Positions 9,334-17,188 of a stretch of 27,467 nucleotides of DNA are shown one piece after another. Origin of the DNA: Verrucomicrobiota bacterium (lineage in GTDB: Bacteria > Verrucomicrobiota > Verrucomicrobiia > Opitutales > UBA953); contig RGES01000002.1 of assembly GCA_009917805.1 (NCBI GenBank), forward strand, positions 1 to 27,467. The letters run 5' to 3'. Position numbers and translations under genes: made by a program. Each line of letters opens with the position of its first letter. Within the stretch, counting starts at the first letter, position 1. Below the pieces are notes generated by a model. The model was given only the letters and a program-made list of their open reading frames with translations. It ran no database searches and was not told where the DNA came from.

Positions 9334-9519
9334 ATTTCCAGACGGGGGTCCCTAGGGCGGGGTGCCGAGATGCCTAGGTGGGCTGACGGGACTCATTATG
9401 CCCACGACTGAGATGATGTCAAAGGGGGTGGCGGGACTTTTCCGTCATAGGGGCCAATTGACGGTTAATGGCCGACTTTTTGGGTGGGAACGAGCGTCTC
9501 TTTGGGGAGTCTATTAGGT
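9334..9519 (+). other. Untranslated leader of the sulfatase operon
   Basis: No gene is supported here. Two CCTAGG palindromes (9351-9356 and 9373-9378) and a TTGACG (9458-9463) without a matching -10 are the only visible features. GGGGAG at 9504-9509, 10 bases before the ATG, is a possible Shine-Dalgarno. I recognise no riboswitch class; a small RNA or an unassigned leader element cannot be excluded. Confidence 0.35.
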
Positions 9520-10821
9520 ATGCCCCGCCTGTTGACCCTTTGCGTCGCCGCTCTCGCGACCCTGTGCCTGCCGCTTTCCGCCGCCGACCGGCCGCCGAAT
9601 ATCCTGATGATCATCTCGGACGACCACGCCTGGACCGACTACGGCTTCATGGGTTCCAAGTCGGTCAGCACGCCGAACCTCGACAAACTCGCGGCCGAGT
9701 CGCGCGTGTTTCCGCGCGGCTATGATACCAACTCGCTCTGCTCGCCCAGCCTCGCCTCGCTCCTCACCGGGCGCCACGTGCATCGTCACGGCATCACCGG
9801 CAACGACCCGACCGTCCCTGCCGTCGCCGGCAAGCCGGCAGCCAAGCAGAAGTCGTCCGCCTTCCTCGAGGGCCGCGACAAGCTCGTGAAGCTCTTCGAG
9901 CAGTCCCCGCTGCTTCCTCGCCTGCTCGCCGAGCGCGGCTACGTCAGCCTGCAGACCGGCAAGTGGTGGATGGGCGACTACACCCACGGTGGCTTCACCG
10001 AAGGGATGACCAAGGGCGGTCGCCACGGCGACGAAGGCCTGGACATCGGGCGCAAGACGCTGGCGCCGCTCACCGAATTCATCACCCGCAACAAGAAGGA
10101 AGGTAAGCCGTGGTTCGCCTGGTATGCGCCGATGATGCCGCATGACCCGCACACGCCGCCCGAGCGCCTCCTCGCCAAATATCGCGGCAAGGCGCCGACC
10201 ATCCAGGCGGCCCGCTATCTCGCCATGGTCGAGTGGTTCGACGAGACCATCGGCGACGTGCGCGCCCACCTCGAGAAGGAGGGCCTGACGCAGGATACCA
10301 TCGTCGTCTATATCTCCGACAACGGCTGGATTCCGCGCGCCGACAAGCCCTTGGTCGACTTCGAGCGATCCAAGATGTCGCCCTTCGACGGCGGCGTCCG
10401 CTCGCCGATCCTCGTCAGCTGGCCCGGCCACATCAAGCCGACCGTCATCGATGACGCCGCCAGCGCCGTGGATATCATGCCGACGTTGCTGAAGCTCGCC
10501 GGAGCCAAGGTGCCCGCCGACGGCGACGGCATCGACCTCCTCGACGACGCCGCGCTCCGCGCCCGTCCGTTCGTCCCCGGTCAGAACTCGACCCATGACA
10601 TCGTCGAGATCGGGAAGCCTGCCTCCAGCCTCCGTTACCGCTGGCTCGTCGCCGGTCAGCTCAAGCTGATCGTCTCCAGCGGCCTCAACGGCGCCACCGA
10701 GCCCCCGCGCCTCTTCGACCTCAAGGCCGACCCCGGCGAAGTCAAGGACCTCGCCTCCGCCCGACCTGAGGACGTCAAGCGCCTCACCGCCATGCTCGAC
10801 GGATGGTGGGACGGCCGCTGA
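9520..10821 (+). CDS. Exported sulfatase-like protein with altered formylglycine motif
   Basis: 433 aa. A Sec signal (1-21) precedes PNILMIISDDHAW (26-38), whose Asp34-Asp35 are metal ligands. Other sulfatase positions are present: TGKWW (146-150), MPHDPHTPP (206-214), SDNG (266-269) and FDGGVRSP (289-296). The formylglycine signature is CSPSLASLLTG (74-84). The Cys and Pro are kept, but the Arg of CxPxR is Leu (CTC at 9751-9753; one base from CGC). Formylglycine formation and active-site geometry normally depend on that Arg, so activity as an arylsulfatase is doubtful. A related phosphatase/phosphodiesterase role, a degenerate enzyme or a base error are the alternatives. An in-frame GTG at 9484 was rejected in favour of the ATG that starts the signal peptide. 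First gene of a four-gene operon. Confidence 0.92.
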   Translation: MPRLLTLCVAALATLCLPLSAADRPPNILMIISDDHAWTDYGFMGSKSVSTPNLDKLAAESRVFPRGYDTNSLCSPSLASLLTGRHVHRHGITGNDPTVPAVAGKPAAKQKSSAFLEGRDKLVKLFEQSPLLPRLLAERGYVSLQTGKWWMGDYTHGGFTEGMTKGGRHGDEGLDIGRKTLAPLTEFITRNKKEGKPWFAWYAPMMPHDPHTPPERLLAKYRGKAPTIQAARYLAMVEWFDETIGDVRAHLEKEGLTQDTIVVYISDNGWIPRADKPLVDFERSKMSPFDGGVRSPILVSWPGHIKPTVIDDAASAVDIMPTLLKLAGAKVPADGDGIDLLDDAALRARPFVPGQNSTHDIVEIGKPASSLRYRWLVAGQLKLIVSSGLNGATEPPRLFDLKADPGEVKDLASARPEDVKRLTAMLDGWWDGR

Positions 10822-10844
10822 AATCTCCCCGCTCTCATATCACG

Positions 10845-12002
10845 ATGAACACGCAACGATTCCTCCTCGCCGCGCTCGCGGCCGTCCTCGTCGGCTGCCA
10901 GTCCGCCGAGACCTCCGCCCCTGCCCCGAAGGCCGCCGCCAAGGCGAAGCCGAAGCCGGCGCCTTCGCAGTACGTCTTCTATGTCGGCACCTCCGGCCCC
11001 AAGGCCCAGGGGATCCTCCGCTGCACGCTTGATGGCAAGACCGGCAAGATTTCCGCGCCGACCGTCGCCGCCGAAGCGAAGTCCGCTTCCTATCTCGCGC
11101 TCAGCCCCGATGCCAGGTTCCTCTACTCCACGGCCGAAGCCGCCGAAGGCGCCGTCGCATCGTTCGCGGTCGAGGGCGACAAGCTGCGCCTGCTGAACAC
11201 CGAAGCCTCGAAGGGCAAGGGCCCGACGCATCTCGCCGTCGACGCCGCCCGCAAGAACCTGATCGTGGTCAACTACGGTTCCGGTTCGACCACCGCGCTG
11301 CCGATCAAGGAGGACGGTTCCTTCGCCCCGGCGAGCTCCTCGATCCAGCACGTCGGCACGGGGCCGAATGCCGGACGCCAGGCCGGACCGCATGCGCACG
11401 GCGTCTACTTCCATCCGAAGAACGGACGCGCTTACGTCGCCGACCTCGGCACCGACGACATCTTCATCTATAAGTTCGACCCCGCCAAGGGCCTGCTGAC
11501 GCCGAACAGGCCGAAGTCCGCGCGCGTCACCGCCGGCGAAGGTCCCCGTCACCTCGCCTTCCATCCGAACGGCAAGTTCGCCTACGTGAACACGGAGATG
11601 GGCCTGAACGTCGTCGCCTTCACCGTCGAACGTAACGGCGGGCTGAAGCAGTTCCAGAGCCTCCCGACGCTCCCGGCCGGCGCCGACGCCAAGGGCGCCT
11701 CGACCGCCGAGATCTTCGTCCGCCCCGACGGCCGGACGCTCTACGTCTCGAACCGCGGCCATGACTCCATCGCCGTCTACTCGATCGCGCAGGACGGCAA
11801 GCTCACGCTGCTCCAGCACATGCTCGGCACGCCCGCCCAGCCGCGCGGCTTCGGCCTGAGCGCCGACGGCCGCTGGCTCGTCTGCGCCGGCCAGAAGTCC
11901 GGCACGCTCAACGCCTATCGCATCGGCCGCGACGGCAAGCTCACCGACACGAAGCAGTCCGTCGAAGCGCCGGCCGCCGCCGCGATCCTCTTCGTCCCCT
12001 GA
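10845..12002 (+). CDS. Lipoprotein of the YbhE/lactonase beta-propeller family
   Basis: 385 aa. LVGC (15-18) is a lipobox, so the mature protein should be lipid-anchored at Cys18, followed by an Ala/Pro/Lys-rich tether (22-41). The remainder is a seven-bladed propeller typical of the lactonase family (PF10282, E. coli YbhE/Pgl). Visible motifs include YVGTSG, GPHAHGVYFHP, GPRHLAFHP and VSNRGHDSIAVYSI. YbhE hydrolyses 6-phosphogluconolactone in the cytoplasm. An exported lipid-anchored version must act on another lactone or simply be a binding propeller. The gap to the sulfatase gene is 23 bases and to the next gene 15, so co-transcription is likely. The ATG at 10845 is chosen because it gives the lipoprotein signal. 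Confidence 0.93.
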   Translation: MNTQRFLLAALAAVLVGCQSAETSAPAPKAAAKAKPKPAPSQYVFYVGTSGPKAQGILRCTLDGKTGKISAPTVAAEAKSASYLALSPDARFLYSTAEAAEGAVASFAVEGDKLRLLNTEASKGKGPTHLAVDAARKNLIVVNYGSGSTTALPIKEDGSFAPASSSIQHVGTGPNAGRQAGPHAHGVYFHPKNGRAYVADLGTDDIFIYKFDPAKGLLTPNRPKSARVTAGEGPRHLAFHPNGKFAYVNTEMGLNVVAFTVERNGGLKQFQSLPTLPAGADAKGASTAEIFVRPDGRTLYVSNRGHDSIAVYSIAQDGKLTLLQHMLGTPAQPRGFGLSADGRWLVCAGQKSGTLNAYRIGRDGKLTDTKQSVEAPAAAAILFVP

Positions 12003-12017
12003 TCCGTCCGCGACCGC

Positions 12018-14465
12018 ATGCGTAGCCCTTTCCTCGCCGGCCTGCTCCTGACGACGTCGCTGGGCGCCGCCCCGGTCGACTTCGCGCATGAGGTCGTGCC
12101 GATCCTCCGCAAGCACTGCGTGGAGTGCCACGCCGGCGACAAGAAGAAGGGCGGGCTTTCCATGAACACGCGCGCCTCGCTGCTGGAAGGCGGCGAGAAC
12201 GGCGCGGTCATGGTCCCCGGCCAGGCGCAGAAGGGCAAGCTGCTCGAGGCCATCGTCAGCGCCGATCCCGACTTGCGCATGCCGCCGAAGGGCGAGCGCC
12301 TGAGCCCGGCCGAGGTCGCCACCTTGCGCGCCTGGGTCGAGCAGGGCGCCGTCTGGACGGACGGCTTCGCCTTCAAGCGGCCCGCCTACGAGCCGCCGCT
12401 GCGCCCGCGTCAGCCCGTCCTGCCGGCGGCCCGCGACGGCCGTACGCACCCGATCGACCGCGTGCTCGACGGATGGCTGGCGGAGAAGGGCGCCCCGACG
12501 CCGACCGTCGCCGACGACGCGGCTTTCCTGCGTCGCGTCTCGCTCGACCTGATCGGCCTGCTGCCTTCCGCGGAGGAGGCCCGGGCGTTCGTCGCCGACC
12601 GCCGTCCCGACAAGCGCGCCGCGCTCGTGCGGTCGCTCCTCGCGCGCAATGTCGACTACGCCGACCACTGGATGGTGTTCTGGAACGACCTGCTCCGCAA
12701 CGACTACGCCGGCACGGGTTACATCGACGGCGGCCGCAAGCAGATCACCAACTGGCTCTACGTCTCGCTGCTGGCCAACAAGCCGTACGACCTCTTCGCC
12801 CGCGAGCTCATCGCCCCTTCCGCGGACAGCGAAGGGTTCGCGAAGGGCATCATCTGGCGTGGAGCGGTGAGCGCCGCCCAGATGCCGGAGCTCCAATATT
12901 CGCAGAGCGTCTCGCAGACGTTCCTGGGCATCAACATGAAGTGCGCCTCCTGCCACGACAGCTTCGTCGACCGCTGGAAGCTCCGCGACGCCTACGGTCT
13001 CGCCGCGATCTACTCGGACCATCCGATGGAGCTCGTGCGCTGCGACATCCCGACGGGCAAGCCCGCCGCCGCCGCCTGGCCTTTCCCCGAGCTCGGCCAG
13101 GTCGACGCCGCGAAGCCGCGCGAAGAACGCCTCGCCCAGCTGGCCGCCCTCATCACCCATCCGGAGAACGGCCGCTTCCAGCGCACCATCGTCAACCGCC
13201 TCTGGCATCGCCTCATGGGCCGCGGCGTCGTGCATCCGGTCGACGCGATGCAGACGCAGCCTTGGAACCAGGATCTCCTCGACGTGCTGGCCAACCGCCT
13301 CGTCGAATCGAAATACGACCTCAAGGCGGTGCTCGAATTCATCGCCACCTCGCAGGCCTACCAGTCGCGCGCCGAGGTCCTCGCCCGCGACGCGGAGGAC
13401 AAGGGCTACGTCTACCGCGGCCCGCGCGCCAAACGCCTCACCGCGGAGCAGTTCGTCGACGCGGTCTGGCGCCTGACCGGCACCACGCCGGCGAAGATCG
13501 TGCCGCAGGTGCCGCGGGCGGCGCCAGCCGCGGGCGCCGCGAAGAAGCCCGTCATCGAGCCGTTGCTCGCCGCGCCGATCTGGTCGGGCGACATCGCCGG
13601 CGGACGACTGCCCGCGGCCGGCGAGACGCGTTCCTTCCGCCGGCAGCTCCCGCTGGACGCCGACGTGGAATCCGCGACCTGCGTCGTGACCTGCGACAAC
13701 GGCTTCGAACTCTATGTGAACGGCAAGAAGATCGGCGCCGGCGACAATTGGGCCGACCCGAAGAGCTTCGACCTCTCGGCATCCTTGCTGAAGGGCGTCA
13801 ACCAGATCGTCGTCGTCGGCCATAACGCCGGCAAGGCGCCGAACGTGGCCGCGTTGTTCTTCCAGGCGAACGTGACGCTCAAGGGCGGCGCGCGCGTCCG
13901 GTTGGCCACCGACGCCGCCTGGGAGTCGACGACGAGCGTGCCCAACGCCCGCGGGGCCTTCGTCGCCGCCGGCAAGGCCAAGGCTTCCGCCAAGGCTCCG
14001 GAGGTCGTCTGGCAGCCGGTCTCCCTCGTGAAGGGTGACGCGTGGCGCGTGGCCGAGGCGCGCATGGCCGAGATGCTCGCCGGCATCGAGGCGTCGAGCG
14101 CCGTCCCGGCGCGCGCGAGCCTGGTGAAGTCCGACTTGTTGCAGCGCGCGTTGGGCCGTCCGAACCGCGAACAGATCGTCTCCATGCGTCCGAACGAGCT
14201 GAGCACCCTCGAGGCCATCGACCTGTCCAACGGCCAGGCGCTCACGAACCTCCTCTCCGCGGGCGCCGCGAAGCTGAAGCAGAAGGCTTGGGCGTCGCCG
14301 GAAGAGCTCACGCGCTGGCTCTATCTTTCCGCATTGAGCCGCGAGCCCGCGCCCGCCGAGCTCAAGGTCGCCGCCGGCATGGTCGGCGCCGAGCTCTCCG
14401 AGCAAGGCATCGCCGACCTCCTCTGGGCCGTGTGCATGCTCCCCGAATTCCAGACCATCCGCTGA
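12018..14465 (+). CDS. Short PSD1-type haem protein (PSCyt1-DUF1549-DUF1553) with inserted beta-sandwich
   Basis: 815 aa. A short Sec signal (1-18) is followed by a cytochrome-like PSCyt1 domain with CVECH (34-38) and the downstream RMPPKGERLS (87-96). The DUF1549 domain starts near HPIDRVLDGWL (144-154), includes FLRRVSLDLIGLLP (170-183) and ends at a second haem motif CASCH (309-313). DUF1553 begins near IVNRLWHRLMGRGVVHP (391-407). It is interrupted by a galactose-binding-like beta-sandwich (about 535-640, with GFELYVNGKKIGAGDNW) and resumes around 674 to the end. Two c-type haems outside the cytoplasm are predicted. Family function is unknown; a redox role is inferred only from the haem motifs. 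It is 15 bases after the lactonase and 5 bases before the DUF1501 gene. Confidence 0.93.
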   Translation: MRSPFLAGLLLTTSLGAAPVDFAHEVVPILRKHCVECHAGDKKKGGLSMNTRASLLEGGENGAVMVPGQAQKGKLLEAIVSADPDLRMPPKGERLSPAEVATLRAWVEQGAVWTDGFAFKRPAYEPPLRPRQPVLPAARDGRTHPIDRVLDGWLAEKGAPTPTVADDAAFLRRVSLDLIGLLPSAEEARAFVADRRPDKRAALVRSLLARNVDYADHWMVFWNDLLRNDYAGTGYIDGGRKQITNWLYVSLLANKPYDLFARELIAPSADSEGFAKGIIWRGAVSAAQMPELQYSQSVSQTFLGINMKCASCHDSFVDRWKLRDAYGLAAIYSDHPMELVRCDIPTGKPAAAAWPFPELGQVDAAKPREERLAQLAALITHPENGRFQRTIVNRLWHRLMGRGVVHPVDAMQTQPWNQDLLDVLANRLVESKYDLKAVLEFIATSQAYQSRAEVLARDAEDKGYVYRGPRAKRLTAEQFVDAVWRLTGTTPAKIVPQVPRAAPAAGAAKKPVIEPLLAAPIWSGDIAGGRLPAAGETRSFRRQLPLDADVESATCVVTCDNGFELYVNGKKIGAGDNWADPKSFDLSASLLKGVNQIVVVGHNAGKAPNVAALFFQANVTLKGGARVRLATDAAWESTTSVPNARGAFVAAGKAKASAKAPEVVWQPVSLVKGDAWRVAEARMAEMLAGIEASSAVPARASLVKSDLLQRALGRPNREQIVSMRPNELSTLEAIDLSNGQALTNLLSAGAAKLKQKAWASPEELTRWLYLSALSREPAPAELKVAAGMVGAELSEQGIADLLWAVCMLPEFQTIR
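13620..13934 (+). other. Galactose-binding-like domain inserted in the short PSD1 protein
   Basis: Residues about 535-639 read as alternating beta strands (SFRRQLPLD, SATCVVTCDNGFELYVNGK, NQIVVVGHNAG, AALFFQANVTL). The xxELYVNGKxIG turn is typical of the sugar-binding-like modules of GH2 enzymes and bacterial rhamnosidases. Ala/Pro/Lys-rich linkers flank it (about 498-512 and 650-662). The two long PSD1 proteins downstream show nothing like it here. Carbohydrate binding is an inference. Confidence 0.6.
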
Positions 14466-14470
14466 CCGCC

Positions 14471-15928
14471 ATGAACTCCCCGCTGACGCTTGACCCTTCC
14501 TTGCCCGAGCCGCTCGCGCGGCGCGAATTCCTGCGCATGCTCGGCGCCGCCGGCGCCGCGACCCTCTCGATGGGCGCGCCGCGGCTCCTCGCCGAGGAGA
14601 CGAAGCTCGTCCAGCCGACCGCCACGGCCGACGCCTGCATCCTGATCTGGCTCGCCGGCGGCATGGCTGCGCCGGAGACCTTCGATCCGAAGCGCTACGC
14701 CCCTTACGAGAAGGGCCTGTCCTACGACCGCGTGCTGAGCACGTTCCCCGCGATCCCGACGTCCGTCGACGGCGTCCGCATCTGCGAAGGGCTCGAGAAC
14801 ATCGCGCAGGTGATGGACCGCGGCACGCTGATCCGTTCGGCCGTGCAGCCCGACCTCGGCAGCATCCTGCACTCCCGTCACCAGTTCCATTGGCATACCG
14901 GCTACGTGCCGCCGCAGACCGTGGCGTGCCCGCACATCGGCGCCTGGATGGCCCGCGTGCTCGGCCCGCGCAATCCGGTGATGCCCGCCTTCATCAACAT
15001 CGGCCAGCGCCTCGAAGGCGTCGGCGAGAGCGAGGAACTCAAGGCCTTCACCACCGCCGGCTTCTTCGGCGGCGAGTACGGCCCGATGAACCTGCCGTTC
15101 CCCGAGGAGGCCGCCGCCGCCGTGCGCCCGCCCAAGGGCATGGACGCCGGCCGTTTCGCGAACCGCGACCGCGAGTTCCGCCGCCTCGTCGACGCGACGC
15201 CCAGCCGCGACCTGCTCAGCGACCATCAGCATGAGTCCATGCTGCGTTCGATGGACAACGCCTACCGGCTGCTCAGCGCCAAGGAGCGCACCGCGTTCGA
15301 CATCTCGCTCGAGACGCCGGAGGTCCAGAAGGATTACGACACCGGCCGCTTCGGCCGCGGCTGCCTGCTTGCCCGCCGGCTCGTCGAGAACGGCGCCCGT
15401 TTCGTGGAGGTCACCACCGAGTACGTGCCCTTCTTCCAGTGGGACACGCATGGCAAGGGCCATGAGACCGTGGCGAAGATGCACGCGGAGATCGACCGCC
15501 CGATCGCGCGGCTCATCCGCGACCTCGAGCAGCGCGGCCTGCTCGACCGCACCCTGGTCGTCATCGCCAGCGAGTTCAGCCGCGACGCCATGATCGAAGG
15601 CCGGCCCGGCTCCAAGGCCAAGGACCAGGCCTTCAACAAGTCCGGCATCATGACGAGCCCCGACCACTACGGCCTGCACCGGCACTTCACCGGCGGCACG
15701 AGCGTCGTCATGTTCGGCGGCGGCGTGAAGAAGGGCCACGTCTACGGGGCCACCGCCGACGAGCGTCCGCTCGTCGCGATCAAGGACCCCGTCTCGATCT
15801 CCGACATGCACGCCACGATCTTCCGCGCGATGGGCATCAGTCCCAAGACCGCGTTCGACATCGAGGGCCGCCCGTTCTACGCGACCGTCGACGGCAAGGG
15901 CGTGCCCATCCCGATCTTCAGGGGCTGA
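14471..15928 (+). CDS. Tat-exported DUF1501 protein, divergent subtype
   Basis: 485 aa. RREFLRML (17-24) followed by a hydrophobic Ala/Gly-rich stretch is a twin-arginine signal, so it is folded before export. The fold family is DUF1501, in the alkaline-phosphatase/sulfatase superfamily. The canonical GGxSHxDTFDPK element is degenerate: GGMAAPETFDPK (63-74) has lost the Ser, His and Asp. The EFGRTP element is EFSRDA. It has instead a His-rich stretch HSRHQFHWHTGY (133-144), plus QWDTHGKGHE and HYGLHRHF. This matches a separate subtype that travels with the short PSD1 form. The start follows the PSD1 stop by only 5 bases (translational coupling likely). It ends overlapping the converging glycerate kinase gene by 11 bases. 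Confidence 0.93.
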   Translation: MNSPLTLDPSLPEPLARREFLRMLGAAGAATLSMGAPRLLAEETKLVQPTATADACILIWLAGGMAAPETFDPKRYAPYEKGLSYDRVLSTFPAIPTSVDGVRICEGLENIAQVMDRGTLIRSAVQPDLGSILHSRHQFHWHTGYVPPQTVACPHIGAWMARVLGPRNPVMPAFINIGQRLEGVGESEELKAFTTAGFFGGEYGPMNLPFPEEAAAAVRPPKGMDAGRFANRDREFRRLVDATPSRDLLSDHQHESMLRSMDNAYRLLSAKERTAFDISLETPEVQKDYDTGRFGRGCLLARRLVENGARFVEVTTEYVPFFQWDTHGKGHETVAKMHAEIDRPIARLIRDLEQRGLLDRTLVVIASEFSRDAMIEGRPGSKAKDQAFNKSGIMTSPDHYGLHRHFTGGTSVVMFGGGVKKGHVYGATADERPLVAIKDPVSISDMHATIFRAMGISPKTAFDIEGRPFYATVDGKGVPIPIFRG

Positions 15929-17030
15929 GCGCGCGCAAGGGCGCCGCGTGGGCGCGCACGGCGGACTCGATCAGTTCGCCGGTGCGACGCATCGCCTCGT
16001 CGAGCGGCATGGCCGCCGGCTTGATCGCGATGAGCAGGTCGAACTGCGCGCGCAACGCGGCCGAGTCGTCGACCGAACCGGCGACGCCGACGATCTTCTT
16101 CCCGAGCCGGCGCGCGAGGCGGGCGACGCCGACGGGACCTTTGCCCTGCAGGCTTTGTTCGTCGAGCCGGCCTTCGCCCGTGACGACGAGGTCGGCGGCG
16201 GCGACGCGGGCTTCGAGGCCGACCTGCGTCGCCACCATGTCGAAGCCGCTGACGAGACGTCCGCCGAGGAAAGCCATGAGCCCGAAGCCGAGTCCGCCCG
16301 CCGCGCCCGCGCCGGGCACGTCGCGCGGATCGACGCCGAGATCGCGGCGCGCGAGGTCCGCGAGGTGCGCGAGGCGTTGCTCGAACCAGACGAAATCGCG
16401 GACGCCTTTCTGCGGACCGTAGACGCGGGTGGCGCCGCGGGGGCCGAGCAGGGGATTGTCGACGTCGCAGGCGACGATCAGCTCGAAGGCGGGCAGGGTG
16501 GCGGGTCTCTCGATCCGGTCGGCTTCGAGGAGGGTCTCCAAGGTGGGCGCGAAGGCCTGGCCCCCCTTCTTGAAGGCGTATCCTAGGGCCAGGGCGACTC
16601 CGAGGCCCCCGTCGTTGGTGGCGCTGCCGCCGATGCCGATCAGGATGCGGCGGGCGCCTTTGGCCAAGGCCGATTGGATGAGAATTCCTGTCCCTAAGGT
16701 GCTGGCTGTAAAAGGTTTAAGTTCTAAGTCTTGGACGATCGCCAAGCCGCTGGCCGCGCTCATTTCCATGACCGCCGTGGCCGAGTCGGCGACCCATCCG
16801 AAGGGGGCAAGGACCGGCCGGCCTTGGGCGTCTTGGGTGGCGCAGCTGAGCCATGCTCCGCTCAAGGCGGTCGTCATCGCCTGGGCGGTGCCTTCGCCGC
16901 CGTCCGCGATGGGGCAAAAGTCGAAGGAAGCCGCCGGAAAGGCCGTTTCCAGGCTATTTTTAATATGAAAACCGGCCTTTTCCGCCGGGAGGGAGCCCTT
17001 GAATTTGTCGTTGGCGATCAGGATGCGCAT
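15918..17030 (-). CDS. Glycerate kinase (GlxK/GarK family)
   Basis: 370 aa, cytoplasmic, normal length. It phosphorylates D-glycerate with ATP; this family gives 2-phosphoglycerate, feeding lower glycolysis. Motifs are ANDKFKGSL (6-14), PIADGGEGT (40-48), GIGGSATNDGG (132-142), CDVDNPLLGPRGATRVYGPQKG (188-209), PGAGAAGGLGFGL (239-251) and VTGEGRLDEQSLQGKGP (283-299). The frame is open upstream, but the ATG at 17030 begins the conserved MRILIANDKFKG. The upstream extension is basic and unlike the family. It is divergent from the first long PSD1 gene and convergent with DUF1501. Glycerate arises from glyoxylate, tartronate semialdehyde or sugar-acid breakdown; which one applies here is not visible. 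Confidence 0.96.
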   Translation of the reverse strand: MRILIANDKFKGSLPAEKAGFHIKNSLETAFPAASFDFCPIADGGEGTAQAMTTALSGAWLSCATQDAQGRPVLAPFGWVADSATAVMEMSAASGLAIVQDLELKPFTASTLGTGILIQSALAKGARRILIGIGGSATNDGGLGVALALGYAFKKGGQAFAPTLETLLEADRIERPATLPAFELIVACDVDNPLLGPRGATRVYGPQKGVRDFVWFEQRLAHLADLARRDLGVDPRDVPGAGAAGGLGFGLMAFLGGRLVSGFDMVATQVGLEARVAAADLVVTGEGRLDEQSLQGKGPVGVARLARRLGKKIVGVAGSVDDSAALRAQFDLLIAIKPAAMPLDEAMRRTGELIESAVRAHAAPLRALSP

Positions 17031-17092
17031 CGTCCGGCGGGGGTATCCTCGCCGTGGGGTCTTCTCTTTACAACCCGAATGGGGAAGCGAAC

Positions 17093-17120
17093 TTGATTTC
17101 CGGGGGGTCCGGCTTACATT
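17093..17120 (+). promoter_or_regulatory. Candidate promoter of the first long PSD1 gene
   Basis: TTGATT (17093-17098) and TACATT (17115-17120) are 16 bases apart, each matching 4 of 6 sigma-70 positions. Predicted leader to the ATG at 17189 is about 60 bases. It lies in the 158-base divergent gap shared with glycerate kinase. Match quality is modest. Confidence 0.35.
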
Positions 17121-17188
17121 TGTCCCCAAGGTTAGCCCTACCCTGGGCTGCTTCCCCCGACCTTAATCCCAACTTAAGAAAAACGCCC

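Noticed and set aside
9484..9519. Earlier GTG start for the sulfatase
   Set aside because: It would put 12 residues ahead of a clear signal peptide that begins at the ATG at 9520, which also has GGGGAG upstream.
10656..14405. 1249-codon minus-strand open frame across the lactonase and short PSD1 genes
   Set aside because: It spans two well-supported plus-strand genes and is an Arg/Asp/Gly-rich shadow with no recognisable domain.
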